A DNA stretch of 64,000 nucleotides from assembly GCF_910591885.1 (NCBI RefSeq), contig NC_063274.1, positions 11,988,164 through 12,052,163 of the forward strand. Direction: 5' to 3'. The notes under the pieces are model-generated. The model searched no databases and had not been told where the DNA came from. It saw only the letters and a list, made by a program, of their open reading frames with translations. This DNA comes from Bombus terrestris. Taxonomy: Eukaryota; Arthropoda; Insecta; Hymenoptera; Apidae. Positions 25,910-40,094 of the stretch are shown piece after piece; position 1 is the stretch's first letter; every line of letters starts with the position of its first letter. The position numbers and the translations under genes are program-made.

Positions 25910-27703
25910 TAACTCATGTACATAATAATGACATTCCTTTTTATCAGCTTCATTGTCTTTCAGATATTATTACATTAAATTGTTTTGTATAACAAATGTT
26001 ATATATCAGTTTCTTTGTCAACTATTTTTTTTTTATTACAACTGAGTGCAGTTTACATAATGAGCACGTTTAAAAGTCTTTTAAGCTCTGTTTGTACTGC
26101 AAGTTAAAAATGTTTTATATCTTATATTTATAATTGAAAATATTGAAAGTGAAATTTGTAGATTTTAAAAGGGCCTTATTGGGAGAAGAGACTGATTCGT
26201 GTCACTGATGTAAAATTAAAATTGAACTAAATTACTTATTTTTAATTAATTATTTTAATGGCAAATTTCTTCAAAAAGTAATTTTGAAGAAGGTAACCAT
26301 ACATTAAGTAAGTTACAAATATTAATATATTTATGACTAAGGACAATCTATTTTTCTATTTCTTCAAACAATATGTACATGAGTGGTATATATATACATA
26401 TAATAGTTAAGCTTTATGTGGCAAAATAATAGATGAATTTTCATTGTCATTGTTTAGGACGTCTTTCTGTCTAATAACTTTTTTTCTGAGAAATATATAA
26501 AATAATGTAAAATTCAAATAAATAATCAAGATCATTATATTCTGCATGAGAAAACAATATAATACAGTCTAAAGCTTAACAAATATTTTTTAGAAGAATT
26601 ATTAATAAAAATGTCTATAATTTTTGGTAGGAAGCTATGTATTATCTAAATACATATAATAACTAAATAGAAACAATATATTGTTATTTTTTTAGTATTA
26701 TTCAAGTTTAGGAGTTGTAAATGTAATATCCTAAGAAAGATTAACGCATTTTTTGTAACAATAGTACATAATGAATTTTCCAAGCTGCTCTTTATATTAA
26801 TTAAATGCGCAAACTAGTCAAATATGATTTATTTATATTTGCACAATAAACGAAGTATATATATGTATATCGGCGCGATATTTCTGTCCATAGTATGCAA
26901 TTATTTATATTTTAATTATATTACAAAATAAGATGCACATATTATAATGAAAGAATTAAATAAACTATTTATTCAATAAAAAATTCATTGTATTATTTCT
27001 TTCTTTTCCTCTAAACACATCCTTGAAAAACTATGCTTTAATTTTAATTTAATCTTGATATTCACTATGTGTAACGTAAAAAGATATTTCTAATACTTTA
27101 TATGCTACTTCAATTAAGGGGATAAAATCTATAATAACTTATCGTAAAATTTTTTAAAATCATGATTAAAGAATACATGGAAAAATTAAAATATTACTTG
27201 TTTAGTTACATAATCTTTTGTTTTTCATATATGTAAAATTAACATGGCAACTTTATCTAATACGCGCAAGTCTGTCACTGTCACAGCGTCTCACACAACG
27301 ATAGAGTACTAAAAAATGGTAGTAAGTGATTTGTAGTACCGATTAATAATTTTGCGATATCATTTTAAAATTAATTCGCTGTTAAGTATTTTGATCGCGA
27401 GTTTGTCATGTGAAATCGTAAATCACCCTTAAATTTAGTAAATAACGGTATGTGTAGCAATAAAATTCAAGTCATTGGTGTTTAATTGGAAATTTATTAC
27501 TATGTATCTGTAATAACCTAAAATTTATACCATTTACGTGATTTACTTACAGCTAGAAAAGGAAGTATTGTAATGGAGATATTACAATCATTTATTTCCT
27601 TTTTTTAGTACAGTAAAAAAATGTTCGAATGACGTTAATCTTCTGTATGTGTTGACGTTATGAAAAAAGAAATATTTGGCAAAGTTGTATATATTTTATC
27701 CCT
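25910..27703 (+). other. BTBD 3' UTR and KHDC4 5' flank
   Basis: After the stop the DNA is very AT-rich with no ORF. The last strong poly(A) signal, AATAAA, is at 26975-26980, so the 3' UTR may be about 1.1 kb; others lie near 26515. The interval 27240-27340 has the only GC-richer patch and is a likely promoter or 5' UTR area for the next gene. Confidence 0.5.
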
Positions 27704-30700
27704 ATGGCTAAAGGAAAACTAAGGGGTTCAGATTCAAACAATAAGGTATGTTCATGAAATAATTTAATTTTGGTATAAGTATTTTGTAAGTTAATTTTAT
27801 TTCTACAACAAATAGTTAACAACTTCAAATGCAACCTTTAAAAATGGGGAAACATATACATCAGAGTTTGAAATTAATGAAATACCACCTAGTGCCCGCA
27901 CATTGCTTACGAAGGGTTACATACAAGATGAAATTAATTCTTACTCAGGTATATTTTTTATATTTTATAATATTTTCTTATGGATCTTTTTATTCTACAT
28001 GTTACTTGCATCTATTTTATATAACAATTATTTATATTGGACATGTTAATTAACTTTTAGGTGCTACTGTTTCAACACGTGGACGTTTTATGACAGAACA
28101 AGAGAAGTTACGTTGCCCTAATGAGCGACCTTTGTATCTTTATATACAAGGACATGCAAAACATAATGTAGATTGTATGTTGCTTTACTTCTGTTTATTT
28201 CTCTTTTGCAAATTGTTAATAATTTAGGATTTTATCCTCTTTACAGTGGCTATACAAAAAATTAATGAAATTATTAAAACAGAACATCAAAGTTCTTTAA
28301 ATAGGCCAAGTAGATTTACTAATGCACCGCCACCTCTTATGAGTTTACATTCCGGAGTTACATCTGTGGTATGCAGTACTTTTATATTATGCATAGTTAC
28401 TAACTACGTGTATATATATGTCTTTTATTGTCATTAACACAATTATTTTTACAGGAAAAAATCTGTGTTGGGATAGAAAATGCTCCAGAAGGATTTGATT
28501 TAAGAGGCAGAATTATAGGTGCAGGTGGAGCAAATCTATTATACATTAGGGGTGAAACAGGTGCAAATATAACTTTAAGGGGTAGAGGGTCGCAATTCAT
28601 TGATCCTGTTTTAGGCACTGAATCTCCAGAACCACTGCATTTGTATATAGAGTAAGATGAGTTATACATTTTCTTTATAATAATTTTGAATTTATAATAA
28701 TTAATTATATTATACATTCTGTTTGTATAGGCATCCAAAGCCAGAAGCATTACAAAATGCAAAACAGTTAGCAATTAATTTAATTCAGACAATGCAATCG
28801 GAATTACAATCATATATACAGCAGCAACCACCACCAGTACAATCACAGCAAGTTATAGAACAGTCGCAAATGCCACAAAGTATGAATCAATTACATTTTA
28901 TAAATATTAAATGTGATTATAGATTTTCATTTGTTATCACTTTCATCTTTTATAGCACAATTTCAAACCATGAACATTGGTACTTTGGGACAGCCTAATG
29001 TTGTTACTATACAACATCAAGGTAGAGCACATACACTAATAGTTCATGGCTGTTAGAAATTCTGTCTGTAATTGTCGCAAATCATTCTTAACAGATATTA
29101 TACAACACCCACAAAGTAGTGTAGTAACATTGCCAGCAACCATTCTCACTGCTACAGTGACTGGTGCACCAGGCTCTGGTATAACAGTTCCTCCACCTGG
29201 AGTACACATTCCACCCCATTCTGGACCATTGGTACCACCACCACAAACTCAGGTAACAAATAAACAAATTTATAGATGTACTACCTATTAAATCTAATAT
29301 TAGTTCTATTATAATGGAATGTTTTGCTTGAAGGAAATACAAACATTTATGCCACCTCCACCAGTTGGACAAGTGCAATTAATTGGTCCTCCATCAACAG
29401 TCAGTCAAGTGCAATATCAAATTCATCCTGGGCAACCGCTACAAATTCAAGGGATTCAACCTGGATCACAATCATCACCGCAACCTGTAGCCCAAATGTA
29501 TGTTATGAGTCAACCACCACCACAGAGTCCAGCTCAACAAAACTTCATTACAAGTAGTAGTGCGCCAGTTAATGGTGCGGTTTCTTATGTTTATACACAA
29601 CCAAATGTACAAAGGCCTTCTACACCGCCACAAGGGATAATCGAAGCTGTTAACGTGAATTTACAACAGCCACCTCCAGCAACTCCAATTAACATAACTC
29701 AACAACCACCTCCACCGTTATTACACCTTCATTTTCCTCCGCCAAATTTCCCGCCAAATCAACCACCACCTCCAGTACCACAAACTTACCAAATACAATA
29801 TCAGCAGGTGCAAGCAGCTGCATCACAATCTCAAACACAGTTTGTGTTACAACCTGGGGAGCATATTGTTCCACCACAGTTACAGCAAAATCATGAACAA
29901 TCTCAAGCTGTGGCTCAGCATATGTTACCACCACAATTTGAAGGTCATGCTCCCCAATTTCATTTACAAGTACCTCCTCCGTCTACGCAAACATTTTTGG
30001 TCCCCAATGCTCAATCGCCTCAACATCCTCAACAACATCCTCTTCCTCCTGGAGGTGAGGTTCAACATCAACAAGAAGGACCAGTGGATCAAGGGCCACA
30101 GCCACAACCGGTACCACCTCCACAAATTGTACCACCGCCTGCTGCTCAAATGTCGAACTCTATGAACGTTCTTACTAGTATTCCACCGCCGACACAAGCA
30201 CCTTCTTCACAAAATGCTCCATGGCTATATCAAGCACAACAACCGCAACAAATGATGCAATCACAGGGTCAACTACAGGTAATGTTATAGTATGTATACA
30301 TTTTTATGAATTAAAGTATACATGAATAAGAATGTAAAATTTAATAGGTTCAGATGCCACCCGCAAATATACCTCTACACAATGTACCTCCACCGCAAGT
30401 TCAAGCACAGATACAGTACCATGCACAGCATATGCAATATCAGAATGGTCATATACCCCCTCAAGTACATTATACAGTTCAACCACCACCTCAACAATTT
30501 GAGCAAAAGCCTGATTCCCCAGAACAAAAGTCTCATGGTGTAAAAAGAAGATTTTCAGATGTTGAAACAAATTCGGTTAGTTTTTAGAATTCATGTCTGA
30601 TAAAATAAAAATTTACCATTGTGTAAGATATTAAAAATTCAAATAAACTTTTGTATTATAACAGGAAGCATCACCTTATCAGTGTGGTCCTCTACCTGCT

Positions 30701-33700
30701 CAGCGTCATGGAACAGGGTAAGTAAAATCGTTGAAACTTTTATTCACTTACTTCTATTAGTTATAGTTATGTCATTTATACATATGAAGTAAAAATTTCT
30801 TGCAATATGCGAGAACATTAAAATTTATTAGGTGAATAAAGCAGGTTTAATGAACCTCAATTATATTTAAATACATATTTAAAATACAAAATAAACATGT
30901 TTATTTATAGTGTCTGATTAATATTAAAGCTGAAAAAGAAATATGTATAAGTATACACATTTAATATTTGCAATTACATTTTGTAATAGTACCAACTGTG
31001 ATGGAATCTCTAATTTTGTGAAAGCTGCTTAATAATTCATTGCTTAGATATGAAAAAAGATTGTAACTTATATATAGTCATTTTATTTTATATTATAGTA
31101 AGCTTAAACACATGCAATTCAATAAAATTAAATTTTTTTCAGAAACCTGCTTTGATCAAGATGTACCAAACTCAATAGATAGCAGGAAGTTTTTTAGTTG
31201 TTCCTTACTCACAAATTTATAATTATAAAGAAAGAAAAAAATAAAATAAAATAAAAAATAAAAAAGCAAAATATATTTGATATTATAGAGTAAGGAACAT
31301 CAATTTATTCTTGCAACTATAATTTGGTATAAAAAATTTTACATATTCACAATCAAACTATTTTCAAATATACTTATTCTGTTTTTTACTTGTAAAAAAG
31401 TATAAAATTAGTATAAAGATAGATCTGAGTAATCAAAATGTTTAAAGTAAATGATTGTGAATATAACTAATTTTTTCACAGAATATTATGCAGAGAAAAA
31501 ATATTTAGGTATTTATATATTTCTTTTGGTAAAATTTTTTTGTAAATATATACACTGTCAGTATTGCTTATTTTGTTATTATTATTCTCAATGAAAATAA
31601 TAAAATGACATTACAATAATAAAATTACAATTTATAAATTGTAAAACAATTTAAAAATTGTAAATTTAAAGAGTAATTGGATGTAATTCTTTTAGTATAA
31701 TATTCTGTGCTATTAAGTTATAACACAATTAAGTACTTTTTAGACAAAGTTTGGTACCATTAACTATTCCCTGGAGACACCAGGTGCTTTTAACATTTCA
31801 GAAATATCCATGGCTGTGCATCAGGTGATATTTGCTTAAATTTTGAAATGTTTACTTTATAATCATCAATTGTGAATTAATAATTTGAAACTGAATTGTT
31901 TAAGCAGAGAAGGTGATCGACAGCAACAAGTCTTACATGGTCCATCACAAGCAGCTGCAGGCCTTCCTCATGGAGATCGAAACAAGCTGCTAATGCCACC
32001 TCCACATCCAGGTCTGTAACTAAGAGTATTCAAAATGAAAAAATGCTGGATACCTTTTGAAAATTAACACGAGTGTAGTTCTTCATAGATAATAATGATT
32101 AAGTGCAATATATTGAATGTATTTAATAATATACATATATTTCTTTAAAATAAATACTTTAATTTCATTACATGAACTAGTCGGAATTAATAATTTTTAT
32201 ATTTATAACTCAGTACTGTCTTTATATTCCCATTTCAGATGAGTATCTAGCATTGTTTCTTAATACTCTTAGCTTGTAGTACATTACTTACTGTAAATAT
32301 ATTTTTTACTAAATAATACGAATTTGCCCTTACTCTTAATCCATATGTCTTAGCGATTCGCTTTTTCATGTACTCATCCAGACACTTTGCAGATAGACTT
32401 CCGGAATTGTCTACGAAGTTTACGATACCACAGATAGATTGCTTTCCATTTATCTTTATTTGTTATTATTTAGAATTAACAAAACTTTCGCTACATTATA
32501 TTATATAATTAAAATAGTTAACTTAAGCATCCTAATTTTAATGCTTTTTCATATGTTTTTTATTAAAGTATGTATATGTGTTTTCAGATCTCTGTGCAAT
32601 GAAGTGATTTTATATTTCAGTGATTACTTTTAACCAGTATTAACTATAATTATTATCGTTCGTGTTCTGTTGAAATGCATTCTATGTTTTAATATGAGTA
32701 TTTTAAGTTTAACAAGTCGAAATGCCAGGGATATGTATCTTGGAATTAGATCTCTGACGCTGGACATGTGAATACATGGAGCAGCAGCCCGTCATATTGA
32801 CATTAATGATTCATGGTGTTTACAAATTATTTAATGTAGCTTTTTCTATAAATGTGTACAAAGTTTACAGAGTAAAAATGTTGGATCTGTTAAATAATTG
32901 TATGCAATTGATTTCATTATTTGTTTTACAGTGAATTGAATAATAATCTGATGGATGTCTTAAACCAGGAATTTGGATGATGGAGATGAAAACAAATTTT
33001 TAATAATAAATTTTATTTTGCAGATCACGAATGAAGCAAATAATATAAACTAAGGAGGCTTTACAGCAATCGTGACCTAATGTCATGGATATATTTATTA
33101 TGCGCTTCCAGATGCATTTAGTCGTCATAATCACTATTTTTTTTCTTTCCTAAGAAATGGTGAACAGCGTGAAATATTGTTAGTGTTCCGTAGAACTTTA
33201 AGAAATACTTAGAGAATTTATCACTGCGCAGTATTGATTTAAACAAATCAACTAATATTTTAATCTGCATATTAACAAATTATAGCTTGAGTTTTAAGTA
33301 AAAGGAAAGGATATATTATAATTTTATTTTATTTTTAATTTATCATTAATTAATAGTTGTATTACAATATTTCATCACGTTATTTGCCATATTTAATTTT
33401 ATAATATATTTTACATATAGTTATTCCACATCGTCTTGTATATGTACTTTATTTCATTTCATGAATTTTCATTATTTAGGTGAGAAACGCAGCTTGGATC
33501 AAAAAACTGCAGGCATAAATACAGGTATATCTAACATTTGTTCTGGTATATTTATTTTTATGTTTCCTATGAGCTGGAGAACAGATTTCATTGTATATAT
33601 AAATGTATGTAATAGGAAATGAGCAAAATCCGATCGGAGATTCGATAAACATGCATCCTGGAAGTGGACCACCTCTGCCTCCTTCACTTCCACCACAGGC

Positions 33701-34389
33701 ACCGTGGCAAACACATCATGTTAGAGTTCCATGGGGCAGACCACCACCAATGCCAAGGGATGGAGAGCATCAAGGAGTGTGTCCTACATTACCTCCAACA
33801 AATATGCCACCACCACAAATTAGACCTAGAGGTATTCACAACGAATAACGATACTGTCGATAATTGTATAGTTGTATATGTTTGTAAATAAAATCCACAT
33901 GATTATGACTCGATTTTAATATGGAACACTTGATTATGTCTAATAAATATTTAAGAGAAGCTTTTAAAATTGTACGCCTACAATTGATGTGGCTTTCAAA
34001 TTATTTAAAATAATCATTTATTTTTCAATATGTTTTCTTTACAAGAGTGTTCATTTTTTATATTTTACTCCTAAATTTCGGTGTATGAAATAATGATTAA
34101 ATGTTTTCGTAATTATTTAGGACACATTGAAGGTAATCGTTCGCCTATACAAAATGCGATATTGGAGCATCCGTTGAATGTTGAGTATAATCAAATGCCA
34201 CCGTATACGACAAAACCTCCTCCTTACAATTCACACCCATTGATGCAATCCATTTGCAATCCACCGCCACCACCACCGCCGCATCATCAGCAGCGACCGC
34301 AGCATCCTCCTCAAAATGTGCAGCATTATCAGGTGCCAATTTCACAGACATATCAACCACCGACTTCCTGTCCACCGTGGATGAATTAA
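27704..34389 (+). CDS. KHDC4: KH-domain protein KHDC4 (BLOM7) homologue with long Pro/Gln-rich tail
   Basis: RNA-binding protein; the vertebrate homologue acts in pre-mRNA splicing with the Prp19 complex and in SNORD hosting transcripts. Exons: 27704-27745, 27816-27948, 28061-28174, 28247-28368, 28455-28651, 28731-28879, 28956-29021, 29095-29252, 29334-30278, 30348-30575, 30665-30717, 31908-32011, 33480-33524, 33616-33831, 34121-34389. All phases match, giving 946 aa, well above the ~610 aa of the human protein. Diagnostic pieces: INEIPPSARTLLTKGYIQDE and STRGRFMTEQEK near residues 30-75, RPLYLYIQGHA, then the KH domain (residues ~124-190) with GRIIGAGGANL, GETGANITLRGRGS and LYIEHPKPEAL. From about residue 225 the protein is Pro/Gln/His-rich with only brief charged breaks such as VKRRFSDVE. 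It ends SCPPWMN. The extra length lies in the disordered tail. The start matches the short MAKGKLRGS N-terminus, with stops upstream. Confidence 0.93.
33832..33892 (+). terminator. Alternative KHDC4 3' end: read-through exon with poly(A) signal
   Basis: If the donor at 33832 is not used, exon 14 reads on for five codons (GIHNE) to TAA at 33846-33848, and AATAAA follows at 33887-33892. This would give a protein lacking the last exon's Pro-rich segment. The signal spacing is right for an intronic polyadenylation isoform; usage is unproven. Confidence 0.4.
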
Positions 34390-35500
34390 AATATGATACA
34401 ATACGAATGGAGTTCTTACGTTAGTACCTTAAAAGATGGTTGATGCAGTCCGTCCGATTTCACATCGTTCTATCAATAAATTTATACGAATGTCGTTGAT
34501 TCTAAAGAGCATAATGAACGTAAATGGATGGTATTGCATTATCTTATCTTTATCGAATTGTTCCTTGCGATAGTAACTATTTCATTGCTAATGTGTCGTT
34601 GCAAAGATGCTGTTCTGTAAAAAATGTGTATATTTTACAAATTATTTATAGCGAATGTCTTAAAGGCTTAGATAGCGAATGATAGTATAAACGAATTTAT
34701 AAATGCAACGTTACGAACGAACAATACGCGTGATCAGTGAGATAAGGAATTTGATCGATGATGCGTAATCATGTAACGCAGAGACCGCGATTGTGAAGCG
34801 CGATTTGCAAGAAAGAGTATATATGTATTGGAAGCTTGTGGCGGGTGCATACAAGGAGAAACGATTCTGATTAGTTCCAAGAAATGCTTTAGTATTCACG
34901 CACATACATAATCACACGAGGACTTAGAAGTATAATTTTTTGTATTCGTAGAACGTAATTAATCCAGTCTCAAATTTATCGTATAGGAGTCTATTCCTTC
35001 TTTTGTTGTTGGCATACTTTATACATACCGTACATCTATCTAAGATAGTATATCCTCATGGTGTATACAAACAGTTTCTATACAAACGTGAATAAATCGT
35101 TGCCCGTAATCTTACGAGGCGTTGATATTAAAATCGCGGATGTCTCGTTCATGTAAAAGTTTGCCGTAATTCTCATACGGATCTGTAAAAGCAAAATGTA
35201 AATTGATTAATTGCTGTTATAGTACAATATTTTTGATTTAACGATTAAGTAAGTAGGATTAGTATCAATGATCATCATTCGTGTTTTTATGAAGAGATTC
35301 TTGATGCATTATGATATTTTATTGTTATAAGTTTAAAGCGTCAAGCTCGAATCTATTGAATTTTGATCAATGTATGAAATCTTTTGCTTTCGTTTAAGTC
35401 ACTATATTTTTATGATTTAGTTATAAATATACACTTTTCGGTAGAAAGTGACTTTCTCAATAAATTAATTTGATAGCAATGGTTTCTTTGTATTTTGGAT
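34390..35500 (+). other. KHDC4 3' UTR
   Basis: AT-rich sequence without coding signals after the stop. AATAAA occurs near 35090 and again at 35459-35464, where the transcript probably ends. Confidence 0.55.
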
Positions 35501-37190
35501 ATTTTTCTTTATGTACAACTCACGTATAACTCATTTAATTACATCTAAAAAAAATTTAATACTACATAAATATCCATATCTCTAAACAGAATGTTATTTC
35601 TGAATTAATAGTTTTAGACATATTTTTAATAATTTATTTAGAAGAAAGTATCTTCATTCGCTACTTTTATTACAATTTATTACCAAATAGGATATCATAC
35701 TCCGCCCCTGATTGCGCAATTGCGCATTATCTTTTGTGCTCATATCAGTCGCACGAACTGACAAGCTACTTCTATCTGGAACGAGTGATCATACCAATGG
35801 GAATTGTAGTCTGTATAAGATCCCCTGCTGGCGTGTACATTGACCCATGGACACAATAATTTGAGAATTTGCCATGGCATAATTCACGGAAACGATTTGG
35901 GACGAACGATTTATACATCGGGTTAGCTTGGAACATTTACAAGAAATAAAGTAGTTGATTCTCATATATGTACGGTAATGGCTATTTTCAAATAGCTATT
36001 ACTTTAAATTACAGCTGTTTTACTTTGATATACCGATGTAATCAAATTGCAAGAGTTTTGGAATTATTTTATTGAATGATATTAAGTCTTTAATGTTTTA
36101 AAATCGTCAGCGCACTTTTAACTTCAATCAATGTCAAATAACATTCCTCAGTTATTTCATCGTTAATTAAAATTCTGATAACGAGAAACGACGTATTTTC
36201 TGTTGATTATCGATCACGAGATTCGTTCTTATTATTTTTCACCCATTTCCAGTAGCGATTATTTTATTGCCGCTTGTATAATTAACTATGCGATTTTTCT
36301 TAACACTGAAAACGTTATCAGAGAGTAGTATAATTTTCCTTTCTAATATTTTCTATTTACTTTAATGAAATTTAAATTTATTTCGTTGATGAAATGTTAA
36401 CTTAGTGATTATCCGATATCACGTAGAAGCTTTGATATACGTTCAACGAATCCACATGTTTGTTTTACAATTATTCATTTTGACGAAACATGAAATTAAC
36501 AGGATTTACTGTTCCATTTAGTCAATGGATGTTAAAACAGATCTGTTTTTCCTACCAATCGGCTATCGTTCTAATTAAAGTCGTTAAACGTTTCGATACG
36601 AAATGTGCGGTGATCGAATATTGGCTTAGGTTTTCATACTGCACGAAATTCTGTTTAATACAAATCCAATGAAATCGTACGCCGCCGGAATTCTCTATCG
36701 TTATACAGAGCGAACTGCACGCTAAAGGCTGTAATAGAATCAGGTATCGTAAAATCGTGCTGGTGTTCCGGATAATTAACAGAAGACTCTCAGATTTTGT
36801 AGGAATAATATACATTTAAAACGGGTTATCTAATTTAAAAATCTTGATTTTTAAGTGATATAATTTCAAATATATAAATCAACAAAATTTTCATTCAATA
36901 ATTTTAGTTTTAAGAATCGAAAATTTTCCAATGCAAAAAATTAAATTTATAAATAGAAGACTGTCGTTAGGTATTGTATTATACTTGTCATTTGCATTAG
37001 TTTCGAATTGTTCGCATCGATAGGAGAATCGAATTCGATTTTTTGCAAATTATTCGTGAAATAGCGCGACTCACTTCAACGTCAATTACCATTTTCCCCA
37101 TAGCAAACTTAACCAATTACTCCGAATGATAAATTGGATATTTTTAAAATTCGGGAAATATTCGAACCGGTTCATACGACTTTTTCAGCC
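35501..37190. other. Intergenic region between KHDC4 and the Cys/His-rich gene
   Basis: No gene supported. It contains a palindromic C/EBP-like site at 35711-35726 (reported separately). An acceptor-like tttttcag ends at 37188, two bases before the proposed start of the next gene, so a 5' UTR intron may lie here. Confidence 0.4.
35708..35728. promoter_or_regulatory. Palindromic C/EBP-like site
   Basis: ATTGCGCAATTGCGCATT at 35711-35728 contains the full C/EBP consensus ATTGCGCAAT (35711-35720) overlapping a second half, forming the exact palindrome TGCGCAATTGCGCA (35713-35726). It follows the KHDC4 transcript end by about 250 bp and may belong to a promoter or enhancer; there is no direct evidence of function. 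Confidence 0.3.
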
Positions 37191-40094
37191 ATGTCCCAGG
37201 TTTGTCCGTCATCCTCGCATCAACTGGTCGCAGCCGCCGTAGCTTTTCGCCGAGCTCGACGTAAATTTCCGAAAAATTTTGGTTTATATAGCAATATAGA
37301 AGAAACAAAGTTCGATAAGGTAATTTCGCTGCTAGTATCCTACAAATTTTTTCGCTATTCGTGTTTATGTCGTATTATATTGAACCAAGTTATAAATCCA
37401 GATTAATTTTTTTATGTATCATTCAATGATTCGATCTTAAGAATTCCCTGGCATTAGGATTTGCAGCTGATTGATTTAGATTATTAAATTTAGATGAAAG
37501 ATTTCTGAAACGTTTTTAATAACATTTCTCTGCAAATTGTTGTCTTTGACGATGTTGGAATCAGACTGAAAGCGTCAGCGGAAACGAGGAGCTAAACGAT
37601 CAAGAAAATTCGTCGCTTCCATCGAGAAACTGTTCAAACGGAAGATCGAATCGCGTGGAAGCAAAGGCATTCTGGAACGATGAGTGCGGCGAAAGTGGTT
37701 CGATCAAGGAAAACTTACTCCAGAAGCCAATAATCTGCAGTTGTTGTCGTAAACGTAACGATCAATGCAATGCTGGAGATGCACTCGACATCGTCCCAAG
37801 CAAAGAGCACAATGGGATCACGCAGAAAAGCGAATTTTCTAAATCGGAACAAACAGAAAGGTATGGCGCATTTTGTACACGAGAATCGATTATCAGGAAC
37901 GTTTTAATTTGACAAATATTTAGGTGGCTGGCTGTTTACAGTTTTCGCAGTAATTTTAGAAAAATACGTTGTAATTATAAGAAGAATATCAAATTCTAAT
38001 TTAATTTTAATATTTCATTTTTCTATATGATAGTAGTGAGATATTCTGAATTAAATTGCACAATTACAACACGAAAATATATGTAGTATAGTTTAGTATT
38101 CACAATTTGGATTAATCACAGGCGAAAGTAATATTATTTTATGAGTCTTTATCGATTTTAGCTTCAAGCAATTTTCAGAATGTTATTAAAGAGACTAATT
38201 TATAAATGATGAGAGACTAATTTATAACTGAGAATTATGTCAATATCTAGTTCATATCTTATTGTATACCATACATTGAGCGATTGTACTCCGAAAATTT
38301 GTTGATATGGTCGATCGATAATGGCAACACGCCTTCGGGAAAAATTTTACAAAATTGAAATTTTTAACCTTCTCCTTTTTTGTTTCAATTTTACGTCGGT
38401 GAAGCCAGAATGAAATAAGAATTTTATTATCGGGTTATCAATTTTGTCGTATAAGCACTAAAAGAATACAAAGAAATAACGCATACTCGTTTGCTTCTCT
38501 TTTCAGTTGTAACGCGAAGGCAATAAAAAGTTTCATAACGGAACCTCGAAATTCTAGTCGTTGTCGTGGCTCATATTCTTATTTTCCAAGACGAAACCCG
38601 AAAGAAACTTCCACTAAATTGGATTCCGTTAATCTTCCGTACGGCTGCGATCAGAACGAAGTGGACAATGTTAAAAGCAGCGACTCGTCCGAGAAACGAA
38701 GTAAATCAAAGTTCCTCGCGTTCTTGAATCTTCAGTTGTCGATAAATCGAATTTGTCATTGAATTTATCGATGTGAATTATATTACCGCGAATTATCCTA
38801 ATAATTTCGTCTTGTTTAGATTGCAATAAAGACGAGCACGAGTGTAATGCCGGAGGGAGAGATCATAAATCGTATCATCGAAACTCGCAAAAGGATAACT
38901 ACCCATCGTCGTCTAGTATTTCGCGCACATTCCGTTGTGCGAAACATTCGACCCTTGATCTTCTACGACCTCATCGGGATTATTGGTATCGTCAGAGTCG
39001 TCATTATTGCTGCCATTCTCACGATCACTGCCATCATCGTTGCGACAACGAGTACAACAGGTTAATAAAAATAAGGTTGAAGCATAAAACGGGATTAGTT
39101 TGTATTATTATAGAACTGTGTCAGAATGGAACTATTTATAACTGCTTTCTTGTTATAAATGACAAAATATGACAAAAGGTTGTAGGTAACGTTAAATTTT
39201 TATTTTACATTCATAAAAGTGCTTGTAAAGTGGACTTGGTGATAACAGGTAAACGTAAAACATACGAAATATTTATCTGTTATTTTCTACATTTATCCTA
39301 TTGAGGATTAAAATCGATATCCTTTATATTTAAAAATACCAGGACTGTAAATTTTGTTATAAGCGAATAATGGGTTAAAATGTATTTGGGATAAAGTACA
39401 CTCGAGTTGTACATTTGCAAATTATATAGATTAATCGATCAGACACGAATTTTAATCATTCAGTATTATAAGTCGTCAAAGAGTTAGTTCACGATCTTTA
39501 TTGAAATTTTTCCCAAACAGTTATTCATCGAAGGAAAAGCGTCTCGCGTCAGACACGTGTCTCTGCTCCTCAAACTCCAATAATCGGAGAAATTGCTGCT
39601 CCAAGGACCAAACCCCGCACGAATCTATCTGCAGTCATAACTGTTGCGCGAACAATTCAGAAAAGATTTCGACGGTGCAAGAGCAGAACGACGAGGAAGT
39701 GGACGATTCCGTGGGCACGATCAATCACAAGGACTCTTTGTGTATTCTGGTGGAAAAGTACAAGACTAATAAAAAGTGCAAGCACAAGTCATATCTCGGC
39801 GGCCCTGAATTCTCGAGCGAACGAACTAAAGACGAATGCGATAAATCGTTCACGTCGGAAACCAGTTGTCAACTGGATGAAATCGTGAACGCGAAACAAG
39901 GGGAGAAATATTCGAGCAGCAATAAATGCCGCTTCCGAGACAATCGTGTGTCGATGGGGAGAACGTGCAGACACGGCTGCGGTCCGATCTTCAGGGAAGG
40001 GGACTGCAATCAATTCAAAAACCTCAAGTCTCGTTTAATAAAGACTGGTACTTGTTGTTCAGCGAAAGGCACACCGTGGAGACACACGTTTTAA
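37191..40094 (+). CDS. Unrecognised Cys/His/Ser-rich protein, five exons
   Basis: I do not recognise this gene. Exons 37191-37319, 37565-37860, 38507-38700, 38820-39060 and 39521-40094 join in phase (0, 2, 1, 2) at good GT-AG sites to a 477-aa frame, hard to explain by chance. The N-terminus (MSQVCPSSSH, then AFRRARRKFP) is basic. Later parts are polar, with spaced Cys pairs (ICSCC, RNCCS, NCCA, GTCCS) and an exon 4 cluster of Cys and His (HYCCHSHDHCHHRC). No signal peptide or membrane segment is evident, so the cysteines may bind metal or form sperm-type disulphides. The protein ends GTPWRHTF. It converges tail to tail with the RIIa/IQ gene, about 490 bp between stop codons. The start is uncertain: an acceptor-like tttttcag ends at 37188, so coding exons could lie upstream. 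Confidence 0.62.

Noticed and set aside
30838..31153. Inverted 11-bp motif AAAGCAGGTTT / AAACCTGCTTT in KHDC4 intron 11
   Set aside because: Arms are short and 290 bp apart with no further similarity; probably chance, not a transposon.
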